NCBI GenBank assembly: GCA_935421135.1 | Contig: OW285189.1 | Span: 25,050,298 to 25,114,297, forward strand | DNA from: Bugulina stolonifera | Lineage: Eukaryota > Bryozoa > Gymnolaemata > Cheilostomatida > Bugulidae | DNA: 64,000 nt | Direction: 5' to 3' | Shown here: piece after piece, positions 11,301-26,600 of the stretch | Position numbering within the stretch: the stretch's first letter is position 1 | Layout of the letters: each line of letters opens with the position of its first letter | Program-made: the position numbers and the translations under genes | Notes under the pieces: generated by a model | Seen by the model: only the letters and a program-made list of their open reading frames with translations | Told to the model about the DNA's origin: nothing | Databases searched by the model: none

Positions 11301-12099
11301 TATTTTGCAGATGAACTGTACTGAAATTTTGACGTTGTAAGCTGCATACACCATTTAAAAGCCCAGTAGCAGCTAGGCCAGTTAGCACAATACCAGCTGG
11401 GCTACATGGCGTCATGTTAGGTTTCAGCTTTGTTGAAACTAGTGAATTGCATCATTTTATTATAAACAGAACATTCTCACTGAGTTTTTATCCTTGTTAT
11501 GCTAGGAATATCACAAAATGAGTTCCGACACTTATTCGGTGGGTGGGTCGAGCACCCACCCTACCCTGGGTCGGGTCTACCCCGGCAGCGATGCAGGGGA
11601 ACCCGCCCCCAAGGTCCTAGCACCACTCGGAGCCGAGATCCTGACCAGTAGCATTGCAACATATATGAATCGTCCTGATTTTCGACCCCAAATCTGATTG
11701 GAGGATGGCAGACCATTTTGTCTTTGATAATTCTTATTGTACTCTCAGTTTAGGGGTTTTATACTACATCTGCACATTCAAAGACTGGTGCTGCAGGCAA
11801 ATAATGCAGCTTCTTTGGGTGCCATATATCACAGATATTTTATTCCCCCTAGTATTATCCTAGGCTTCTGGTTCTATTTGTACATTGAGATAGATGGTGT
11901 TTTTTGATGACATTTTCCATTCTATTCACTATTATTATAACAATTGGGATGACTTCCTTACTATGTCGACTTACCAAGTATTCACACTTCAATGAGTGCT
12001 ATTACTCCTGCTCTCTACTTGCTAATCCAACTATTTTCTAGGTGGTTCTGTAGCGAAATTTACCACACATATATTGTATTTGGAAAGTTTCTCTTCACC
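8341..12099. other. Intergenic region between divergent genes
   Basis: No coding region is recognisable. A minus-strand donor-like site (TTCAG/GTAAGT) at about 9868 could end a 5' UTR exon of the coiled-coil gene. CCAAT boxes in opposite directions lie at 10073-10077 and 10091-10095. A GC-rich patch with a GGTGGGT...ACCCACC hairpin lies at about 11538-11640. The rest is AT-rich with no obvious repeats. Confidence 0.5.
10073..10095. promoter_or_regulatory. Candidate CCAAT-box pair
   Basis: ATTGG at 10073-10077 and CCAAT at 10091-10095 face each other 13 bases apart, about 200 bases right of the putative 5' UTR donor at 9868. The position fits a promoter for the minus-strand coiled-coil gene. 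The motif is short, so the call is weak. Confidence 0.3.
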
Positions 12100-15066
12100 A
12101 TGGCAGCTCCACTAAAATCCGGCTTTCTTCAGAGATATAGTAGTAAGTCTATTACATTGTGTCATCGAAAGCATTACCCTGAGAGAATGTGGAGTGTATA
12201 TGAGTGTATACTGTAGTATGTGAAGTTGGAGAAGGATATTTTTAGTAGGTTTACAGTTGAGTCAGTATAGACATACTTATCACATGGAGTTGTGTGAGGA
12301 GATGGCAGCCATAACTCAACTGCTACGAACAACTTCATGTTGGGACATCTACTTAATCTTATACCAACTCACTAGTATGGTGTTGGATGTTGCTACTTTA
12401 TATTGATTTTATCGATGATTATTGATTTACTAAGGGAAGTTTATGCAAGAAGGATGGAAATCAATCTGGTGTGTACTGTTTAATGATGGGACATTTGCTT
12501 GGTACAAGAACCAGAGTGATAGGTCTGCCAAAGGTCAAGTTAATCTCAAGGTAAACCCCTTGAATCACCATTCTAGTCATGTTATAATAAGTTTACTGTT
12601 ACTGTATACTAGTATTATTACCTTTGCTATCCACTGAAACACCAATGAGGTGTATAAACTGAGTTGACCTTGACCCCGGTGATGGTTTATTGAACCCATA
12701 GTACGAGTTAATACGGTAGTTGTAGCTCTTTATACTTCAAATCTATTTGGAATATCTAGAATAGACTACTGTCATAATTTAATCATAGCACATAAGAAGT
12801 AGGAATGTAATGTAGTTTTCCTACGCATATAAAATTGTCATTCATTAGGCTACTATTGCTAACTTCAACGTTTCAGTTAAAATTATATAAATACATCAAT
12901 CTACATATAGCTGTGCTTATCGCAACTACACTGTATTTATTATAGAACATAGCCCAGTTCTTTGCAGTAGGAGTGTATGCAACACGCATACCAAACGCTC
13001 CAAAGGTAGCACAGCAGCAGGCTGATCTGTTACTGGCTCTCCCTGATAGACCAAGCAGAGATGCTTTTGTAGAGTTCTTTATGGCTAACAATAAGCAGGA
13101 ACTAGAGTAAGTCACTAATTGTTTATTATTTATTCAATAGATAACGTCTTTTAGTCTCTGTTTGTGTCAAGCAAATCTCCTAGAAGTTCCTACATTCCAA
13201 CAGCATTGGACACAGTATACACAATAATATAAATACAATTCAGATACAATTAACAGACATGTTACGCAGTAATATAATATGTTATTCATTAGTAGTGAAA
13301 GATGTAGCGCACTATTAAGATGACAGAGAAGCTGAATACCATATTATTATTATGTTCTGTTCTCTTTAATCCTCTCCACAGATTTATTCTACTCTGTTTA
13401 TTTTGTAATCATATTTTGATTATTGTTTTTCAGCGAATGGATGGCCAAAATGGTTTCAACAGTGAGTATTTCTCTTTTGCATTACATCTACACATATTGT
13501 TATTATACACCTCACATTCATACAGTGTATATACACATACACCATATGCATCACTATGGATTTACTATCCAGGTACTTTGTGCATATACCATGTATGTTG
13601 TAATAAACAAGTCAAAAGTATAACAAAATAATCTACAAAGTTGTACTCTGATTATTAGTTTTGTGTGATGGTATATTATTTGTAGTTGCCTCCTCCAGCT
13701 GCTGCTCCTCCTCCAGCTGCTGCACCTCCTCAGTATCCTCCTGGACCTTCACATGCTCCACACCCGTCACACCATCCAGGGCCCCCTGGTGGTGGAATGC
13801 CTCAGCCTGACTTAGGATTTGGTAAGACCCCTGATGCTATGAATAGCAGGAAACCAAGTCAATATGATGATGCCTATAATTTATTTACTTACGATGTTTT
13901 AAATTTTCAATGTTTCTCAAACTCTACAGTCATGTAGTTGAAAATGATGTTCAATGGTAAGGAGAAGAAAACTTCAAATCTTCATTTTTTAAAACTCTTT
14001 AGAAACAAGAACTGCCAGGGACACAAAACCTGCAGTAAAAGTTCATGTTGATGTCGCTGACTTCTCTTATTGGCATTCAAAAATGGTAGCTTTTCTATCA
14101 CTATGTGCGCCTGCCTATACTTAACTTTGAGTCGGTCTCCATGTCAGCTCTGAGTAGGAATGACTACTGCATTGTTTTATATATTCAAGGTGGACCTGGT
14201 CCTTCCTCTTACCCAGCCCAACCATCGCCCTACCCACAGCAGGCAGGGGCTTACCCACCACAGGGCGCATATCCCCAACAACCAGGGGCGTACCCACAGC
14301 AACCAGGAGCGTATCCACAGCAACCAGGGGCATATCCACAGCAGCCCGGAGCATATCCACAGCAGGGTGGATATCCCCAACAGCCAGGAGCGTACCCACA
14401 ACAACCAGGAGCATACCCTCAACAACAAGGGGCATACCCACAACAAGGTAATTCTAGGCCTTGTCAGATTTAGTATTTCAGACAACTGCTCATTGTTATT
14501 ACCTTCATTATATTAGTCTGTAATCTAACCTTTAACCACATTGCCTCTAGGTGCCTACCCACAACCACCTGGTTATAATGGATACCCGGCAGCAGGTGCT
14601 GTAGCAGGTGCTCCCACTCATCAGATAGTATATAAAAATGGAAAACCTAAGAAGAAAAAGATCCTTGGGGTCAACCAGAACACAGCAGTTGGTGAGCTGT
14701 CATGTCTGTCTTGTATTATAATTATGATACTTGGCTGTAAATAATGAGTAAAATTATACTAATGCTTACACATGTACATATATATAATATTGTGGTGTGA
14801 TTCAAGTGTGCTCGACTTACTATGCAATGTATAGGCTGATGAAATACTATGTGGGCTCTATAAGACGATCACCAGAATTAATTTTACGGACTGTTTTAGG
14901 TTTGGCCGGTGGTGCTGCTGCAGGGTACATGTTAGGCAGGATGACAGGTGGTGGCTTTGGTTTAGGAGGTTTTGGACACGGTTTTGGAGGAGGATGGGGA
15001 AGCTGGAGCTCCTTGAGTAGCTTTGGTAGTTTCGGAAGTTGTGGCAGTTTTGGTAGTTTTGACTAA
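12100..15066 (+). CDS. PH-domain protein with YPQQPGA repeats and glycine-rich tail
   Basis: Eight exons with matching phases: 12100-12142, 12435-12550, 12946-13106, 13434-13461, 13686-13821, 14190-14447, 14551-14691 and 14900-15066. They give 349 residues. Residues 1-118 form a pleckstrin-homology domain: K-S-G-F-L-Q start, then [17 protein letters not shown], and the C-terminal helix with its conserved Trp (ELDEWMAKM). PH domains bind phosphoinositides or proteins at membranes. Next come a Pro-rich linker, about ten GAYPQQP-type repeats (exon 14190-14447), a basic segment ([10 protein letters not shown]), and a tail with [15 protein letters not shown], a glycine-zipper-like hydrophobic stretch, ending in Gly/Ser/Phe repeats. 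The repeats resemble low-complexity N-termini of annexin A7/A11. I know no named family with this order. Confidence 0.85.
14215..14445 (+). repeat. 21-bp coding repeats (YPQQPGA)
   Basis: Around ten units of about 21 bases, each with TA(C/T)CC(A/C)CA(G/A)CA(G/A), inside one exon of the PH-domain gene. All units stay in frame and most variation is synonymous (CAA/CAG, GGA/GGG/GGC), suggesting selection on the peptide. Confidence 0.85.
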
Positions 15067-15193
15067 CCTACATTAGACAGATGGTTTACTTATTCATTAC
15101 CACTGTCTTCAGTGTTCAGTGCTTGAATTAGTTTTTGTAAACAAATTTTAATTACCAATTTAGCTTTTATTATCAAAGCTATGATAGTACTAC

Positions 15194-15236
15194 AATTTAG
15201 TACTACATGTATATTATATACATGTAGTACTAAATT
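15194..15236. repeat. Perfect palindrome, 20-bp arms
   Basis: Arms 15194-15213 and 15217-15236 are exact reverse complements with a 3-base loop. The core is TACTACATGTATA. It lies just downstream of the PH-domain gene, likely in its 3' UTR or flank. A sister palindrome with the same core lies at 56161-56197. Confidence 0.9.
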
Positions 15237-15908
15237 ATTATTATTACTTGTTGCTGTTGTTCCTCCTATGATATTGTGTGCTGTAGGTGCAGAACTGATA
15301 TACATGTATGCTATGGGTAGCACTCACCTGTACCTAGTATAATTGTTATATTTCATCAAGTTTATTTTCTACATCAATCTACTTAATCAGCTAGACAGTT
15401 TTTGTAACATTATATGCACCCAAAATTAAGTCAAGTTTATACCTATACATAGTTTGCATTATTATTTAACAGTAGATATTTTTTGTATATATTTTTCTCT
15501 ATTAAGCTAAAACCTGTAGGTCTTTTCTGTAAAAAGAAATGGCTTTATATTCCTCTATTGGAAGCTCTAACTGCTGTTGATTTTTATAGTATCTAAAATG
15601 TTGTAAAATGATCAAATTAAATATTTGGATACTGAGATGGTCTCTTGTTCTTGGTACCACTGTTGCATTATATTATCACTCAGCATGACAGAGATAAACA
15701 ATACGATGTAGGTGAGCTAATACTAAGAGCCTCTGTCTCGGCGTAGAGAATTATGGAGTAAATTCTTCACTAAGCTACTAGCTGCGTCATGTGTATGTAA
15801 GAATATACATGTTCTTTCCAGTATCTGTGCTAGCTTGTTTTACCATGGAGTTATCCTCTCCGTACATGTTACAGAAAGCGGGAGGAGATAATTTTTACAA
15901 TTTGTTAT

Positions 15909-15921
15909 TTCCAGAAATTTC
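15909..15921 (+). promoter_or_regulatory. Candidate heat-shock element upstream of HSP60
   Basis: The sequence TTCCAGAAATTTC is three perfectly alternating nGAAn units, the HSF1 consensus. It lies about 700 bases before the HSP60 start codon, so it would fit if there is a 5' UTR intron. A chance match cannot be excluded. Confidence 0.45.
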
Positions 15922-16538
15922 TTTCCGCATGGTCTCTAGCCCAAGAACACAACATCTTTTCCGCAGGTCATGTGAATCATAACGTAACGCCAAGGATTAA
16001 TTTATATAAACGGTGTTTCAGGCCTAACCGGCTTCAGCCAGTTTCTCACGCTTTGCAGATGCAACTTGTCCTGCGATCAATTTCATCATAGTCTTTGCTT
16101 ACTCTTTCCTATATAAATAACATAACTATCCTCTCTAAAGGACAACAGGTAACTGCTAGTGGTCTACCACTATAAGAAATCGAAGCAATTTAATTCTGGG
16201 CAATTGAATGTACAATTATACATATATGAAAGAAATTTATTGTATAAAATTAAAATAATTTAATTTAATTAATAATCTTTCTTAATTACATGTATTTTTA
16301 TTTTAATTGTATAATTGTCCACTAACTAAGTTCAAGTTGAAGTTAGTTGTACAATTAATAATAATTAAATATACTTTACTATTAGTATAGTTATAATATT
16401 CTATTTTAATTTTTTTGTTCATTTATTTAGTATTATAATAAATTATTAATATTAAATAATTATAATAATAATTATTAATTAGAAACTGAGATTCGCCACA
16501 GATGGCATTGTATTGTTGAACATTCCATCTCATGCTGA

Positions 16539-20226
<3,688 letters not shown>

Positions 20227-20422
20227 AGATGACTGGTGCTAGACTTGGGAGACCAATTTGTGCATAATGTAGAACTGGTTTAGAAAGAGATAGAATGTAA
20301 TATACAGTGAAGGCACATTCCACTTGTGTTATTTCAGCAATATTGACATGCAATACACTACATTGTATCAACAATAATTATATGGTTTGCTGAAGTTGAA
20401 TATGTATTGTGTGGGATTTAAT

Positions 20423-20428
20423 TTTATT
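20423..20428 (-). terminator. Polyadenylation signal of DBF4
   Basis: On the minus strand AATAAA lies about 180 bases past the DBF4 stop codon. Convergent with the HSP60 signal at 20464-20469. Confidence 0.5.
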
Positions 20429-20463
20429 AGTATAGTATTTACTGTTAACAACTTGCAACTTGA

Positions 20464-20469
20464 AATAAA
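20464..20469 (+). terminator. Polyadenylation signal of HSP60
   Basis: AATAAA 238 bases after the HSP60 stop codon, the first such signal downstream. It lies beyond the likely minus-strand signal of DBF4 (20423-20428), so the two 3' UTRs probably overlap. Confidence 0.6.
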
Positions 20470-20607
20470 ATGTTATAGAACAATGTTAAAATTTGCAGTG
20501 TACAATAAGTGAAAATGCATAAAACTATAAAAATAGCCTATATATTATATAAATTAATTTCAACACTAAGTATGGAGAAATGTGCGCTGTTACAGTATTA
20601 CAAAGTC

Positions 20608-23600
20608 CTAAGAACTAGAAGTTACAGATTTTTTCACTGACCTCTGGTGGTTTGAGCTCACTTGGTAATCGTATTTATGCTTGTAAAGGTAATCCCTGGC
20701 AGAGTCGGGAAGAATCCTGTGTCTTCTAGGGGACAGACGTCTTGGAGATTGCTGGGATATAAGCGGCGGTACCTCCTCATCATCTGATGTGAGATTGCTA
20801 CAAGTACTGATGTCTTTGTGACTTAGTTCTTCTTGCTCCCTCTGCTTTGCGACTGGAGGTGTGCGGTGCTTTACATCAAAAGATTGATTTTCTATAACTG
20901 GTTCATCCTGACAAATATGTTGAACGTTTTTGCGACATCTTTTTGTTGAAGTTTTCCTTGGTGAAGGACACATTCGTTTCAATTCAGTACCCAAGGCCAC
21001 ATTTGATGATTGTTCACTGTCGCTGATTGAATTGGATGCTGCCGCAACTTTCTTAGATAGCCGCCCAGGTGTGGAACCTGCATTACTAGTACGACGGGCA
21101 TTTTTTGCCTGCCGTCTAATTCTGGAGCTACACTTAAACCCAGGAGCTGACAAATCTGCATCTGACAGGTCTGCATATTTGCTCTTTGGGGAAGGAGCGC
21201 TTCTGCCACGTTTCTTAACTGTTATACCAGAATTTCTAGGGGATTGTTTGAGTGGTGAATGAAGATAAAAAGGGGAGTGCGTAGTGTCTGGAGGTAGGCT
21301 AAATACATCATCACCTTGGGGCAGTGATGTGCTGCCAAAACTTAGTAAAGAACTCTGCCTCTCCAAATCCTTTTTGGTTGGTCTCCGTTTTCGTTTTTTC
21401 CGTTTACTATTGCTACTATTACTGATACTACGAACTAAGTTCCTTTTGGGCGTTTTTACAAGTGGTACATCTATGACTGCAGGTCCATCGAAACCAAAAG
21501 GGTCTTCACCCTGGTTATATCTGCATGCAGTGGTGCTACTGCTGCGAGAGAACTGTACAGATGCCCTTCTCTCGTTAGATGGAACAAAGGGTTTAGAAGT
21601 ATTTGGTTGCTGCTGAGGTGCATTGAACAAAGACTTCTTAATACTGGAAGAGTGAGTAGACGAACTGGTAATACACTGAGAGGGCTCAGCCACTTCATCC
21701 AGGTATCGCCCGTCCGCTGGAGTAGAGATATGTAGAGGCTTCAATGTATCCATTATCATCTTTGGTGACGTCAGTGTTTTTCTGCAAAGGTAGAACCTAA
21801 TGATTAATTTGATATGTGCATGGTTGTGGGCTTCTATATTTAGGTAGTAGATATGAATACACAACAGAGCGTGAGCACAATGAATACGGGTGGACAACAA
21901 TTGTGGACTGGAAATTCATTTGAACACAGCAATATATACATGTACACTTAGACACTAGTTACACGCATGTAGCTAGCGTTTAGTACACAAAATGAATGAT
22001 TGTACATTTACTGCAGTAAGGTTAGTTTATCCCATACCTGGTTGGTGATCTACTAGTGCTGTTACTGGCACCATTGTTAACACTGGTCTCCTGATTGCAT
22101 ACACTATGGATAAGTGAGGAATTCTGAGGTAGCTCATGGATGAACTCGTCTTGTTGAGTTGTGTTGGTGAATACTGAGGAGTTATCGCCCTCTACCAAGT
22201 CTAGGACGGTGAGCGAGTCATCAGTAGAGACATTGGGGGTGTTCTCTTTATCTGCACATATGTCTTCTATACTCACTGGTGGCGGTTTACAATCACTGAA
22301 ATATAAGATGCACTTCAAGAATGATACCAAATATTAAAATACAATATACACGGGCTACTTTGGCCAGTGTATATCTCTATATTTCTTTCTGTTAGCTATC
22401 AAAGTGGACAAAGGGTTCCAAAGGGTGGGTATTGTCTTCTCTCTGCAGATTAATAACTGTGGGGAAAATGGAAGATGTGCATAAACTGTAGACCACAAAT
22501 AAGTTCCATTTATAATCCAGGTAATATTCCATAGTGTGTCTGCATAATTATAATGAGGATGAAAGTATAGGATAGATGTGGGACTAAAGAAGAGCCTGGA
22601 GTGGGACCACAGAAGAGCCAGGGGAGGGACCACAGAAGAGCCTGGAGTGGGACCACAGAAGAGCCAGGAGTTGGACCACAGAAGAGCCAGAGGTGTAGAG
22701 CCTGTATAATCATTTTACTCACCTGACTGGCCTGTCTAAGTTTAGTTTAGGAATGCAGACTACAGCCCGTACTGCTGCTGCTCTGCTCTTCTCCATGCTC
22801 TGAGATAGCCTCTGCTTCTGCGGAGAGAACTGCTCATCGGTCCAATCTCTGGCCCCGAGGCTACAGCGTGGGGACTTCCTGGGAGTAACGGGCTTCATCA
22901 TGGCATTCCTCTGATAACCAGAGTATATAACAGTATATAGTAGTATATAGTAGTATATAGTAGTATATAGTAGTATATAGTAGTATATAGTAGTATGTAG
23001 TAGTATGTAGTAGTATATAGTAGTATATAGTAGTATATAACAGTATATAGTAGTATATAGTAGTATATAGTAGTATATAGTAGTATATAGTAGTATATAG
23101 TAGTATATAATAGTATATAGTAGTATGTAGTAGTATATAGTAGTATATAACAGTATATAGTAGTATATAGTAGTATATAATAGTATATAGTAGTATGTAG
23201 TAGTATATAGTAGTATATAATAGTATATAGTAGTATATAGTAGTATATAACAGTATATAATAGTATATAGTAGTATATAGTAGTATATAATAGTATATAG
23301 TAGTATATAACAGTATATAGTAGTATATAACAGTATATAGTAGTATATAGTATATAGTAGTATATAATAGTATATAGTAGTATATAACAGTATATAGTAG
23401 TATATAGTAGTATAATAGTATGATATTATGATGTTATCGTTACAGTGATACAGGAAATACACGTACATGCACCACAACTGGATCAGTAACAGGAGTCACA
23501 GAGGCATATTGTGTTTCATTTAGAAACTGTTACAGTAACAGTTTCACCGATTCAACCAGTTTAGTACCAAATCTTTCTTACAAATAATTCAATTTTAGAA

Positions 23601-26600
23601 ACACAGGTTATAGTCAGTTCAAACACTCAGGTATGTAGTGATATCAATGACACGTATTATATTGACGTATATTGAGCTAACCAACCGAGCATTGCTGTGT
23701 AGATATCCTCTGATTGAGATAGCTGTCACATAAGAGGAGAGGGTCATCTACATCACTGTCAACATTGCTGTTATTGTTTGAGTTCATATCTAGGTAGCTG
23801 TGTATACTCTGTACTAATGATAGGTCATCCTTTCCCAGCTCCCCTACATCTACCTTCTAGTAAGCACATGATATAACAGCGTATAGTTCAATATCAGCCC
23901 TCATGCTGCCTCAATAGTATAGAACAGGGATGCCCAAACTTTTTGGTGGAAAGGGACAAATTCTAAAAGCGTACCAGAGCAAGGGACACTTCATTTTGCT
24001 GCTCCATTTATTGAGGTTATTAAATGGGCAGTTTGATTATGATACAAAACGAGTCATTTTATAGTTTTAACACGCAAATTTATTGGTTGTGTTTTAACCA
24101 AAGTATAACAGCAATTAGTCATCTGCGTTTGAAGTACACGAAAACAGAATCAAGGTAGAATCAGATTAGTGAATTGTGCACTGTTATTAGCTGCCAAATG
24201 ACGGTGGAGCGACAGGCCATCACAAAATTGAACGCAAAAGAGTGTTTAATATTTTACGTTTAGCTATCAACAACACTGACTTCTGATTGGCAAGGAAAAC
24301 CTTTATCGGCTCCATTCTCCACTTTCCACAAATTAGGCTGCTGTTATAATGTCATTTGCATGTAGGAGACATATATAACAACAATTGCCTGCCTTAGCAC
24401 ACATGGAGGAAATAAAGTGGTCATGCTGGCAAAACGTGGAGAACGTGGCGAAAATATTCGATAATCATATTTGGCCTTGAGCAAATTAAATGAAAATTGT
24501 AATGAATTGCTGTCAAACTGATGACACTCTTTGGTAGCACATTATTGTGTGAGAGTTTGTTCAGTCAAGAACAAAAGTCAGACAAGACTGACTGATAAAC
24601 ATACCAGGCAACTACTAAAAGAGACAGACTTTGAGGATGATCCAAGAGAAAGGACAATTCCATGCTACTCACTAATAATTATTGTATTCACAAGTGTAAC
24701 ATGTAGCATGCATAGAATGTCTCTTTTAGTAGCTGCCTGGTATGTTTGTTAGTCAGTCTTGTCTGACTTCTGTTCTTGACTGTACAAACTCTCATACAAT
24801 AATGTGCTACTAAAGAGTGTCATCAGTTTGACAGCAATTTTAGATGAATTGGGGTAGCTGCGCTTTTCACTTTACTCTTCAGCTCTTGGCAGTGTAATTA
24901 GGTCAACCAGCCCATCAATTTTTTGTAGCTTTTAACTCGTTGACAGAAATCTGCTTCTGTGTCAGCTAAAAATACTTTGGGATTTTCCTAATTTGGGGAT
25001 TTTTTAACATTATGATGTACATCATTTTTGAGTTGAACTTGAGCAGTGCAATTGCTTTCACTGCTCAGCAACAAAAACACATGTTTGCATGTAAAATTTG
25101 AGAAGTGATGAAGGGACACCAAAATCCATGCAAAGGGACACTGTGTCCCTTGGGGACACATTTGGGCATCCCTGGTATAGAATATCTGTTGTATTTAAAC
25201 TACTTGAAGGCATATCTTCATATCATAAACATGTTCTGTGGTTTTAATGTGGTAAGCAATAAACATATTATATAAGTATTCATACCTGTTGAGCCATATT
25301 CTCCAGCTGGGTCTCATTCAACACCCCGTAAGACACATCTAAAGGTAGTCCGTAGGAGTTATCTACTACCTTGGATTGCTTCTCACTCAACAGCTAGAAT
25401 TACATGAATATTCGCTGTGGGGGTGATCATAGATTTTAACATACAGTGCTATAAGAAAAGATAAGTACAGTATGATTGTATTCTACACCTACATTTAGCT
25501 ACTTACTGCCCAGTATGTGTTATACAAATATACTTACTGCCCAGTATGTGTTATACAATTATACTTACTGCCCAGTATGTATTATACAAATATACTTACT
25601 GCCCAGTGAGCTTGGATATCAGCCACATTCTCAGACGACTGTCTTAACTTCGCTTTACTTTTCCCTACAAATGAGTAAGTATGTATTTTTACGTGTAAGT
25701 ACATTCAGCTACAGTGCACACATTATACCTACAGCGTAGGCAAGTAATAATCTAACTGATAAGCACAAAATGAATTTATCAGACCATACAATATTACATA
25801 TAGTAGACCATACAATATTACATATAGTAGACCATACAATATTACATATAGTAGACCATGCAATATTACATATGGTAGACCATACAATATTACATATAGT
25901 AGACCATACAATATTACATATAGTAGACCATACAATATTACATATAGTAGACCATACAATATTACATATAGTAGACCATACAATATTATATATAGTAGAC
26001 CATGCAATATTACATATAGTAGACCATACAATACTACATATAGTAGACCATACAATATTACATATAGTAGACCATACAATATTACATATAGTAGACCATG
26101 CAATATTACATATAGTAGACCATACAATATTATATATAGTAGACCATACAATATTACATATAGTAGGGCTACACATGATTGCGTGGTTGGTTTGCTACAG
26201 AAGTGTAGGACCTACTACAATGTACTAGTAAGTCAGGTTTTTATGCCTCAAATGCTCTGAATTTCTCTTTTTCCTAAAACTACTACGAGAAGGGGAGGGG
26301 GGTTGAGCCAATGACCTGGGTTAGAACAATACGGAGTAGTAGATAGGACATACGTTGTATTAATTATATTACAGTTACTATATTCACTGGATCGCTGATG
26401 TATAGCTCCTTACCAGGAGATTTACGTGGTGATGCATCTTTCCTTTTCACGGGTGACTTCAGCTTCTTCCCCCGTTTTCTCAGCTTGACAATCTCTGAAG
26501 GAGACATTTCGGAGTCCAATATGTCTGACTTTGCAGATGGTTGCACAGGTTGATTACCTTTCGGTTGTGGTGATGATTTAACACTGTTAATTTTAGTCAT

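Noticed and set aside
16033..16098. Short minus-strand frame starting MMKLIAGQVASAKREK upstream of HSP60
   Set aside because: About 21 codons, no flanking exons or known family; checked as a possible HSP10 partner and it does not resemble one.
20930..21616. Plus-strand ORFs of about 110 codons
   Set aside because: Antisense to the last DBF4 coding exon, which has better codon and protein support.
22719..23477. 252-codon minus-strand ORF rich in Tyr/Ile/Leu
   Set aside because: Only its C-terminal ~62 codons are real (a DBF4 exon); the rest is the 10-bp minisatellite read in frame.
25709..26228. Overlapping 140-155 codon ORFs with eight-residue repeats
   Set aside because: Artefact of a 24-bp satellite; open on both strands.
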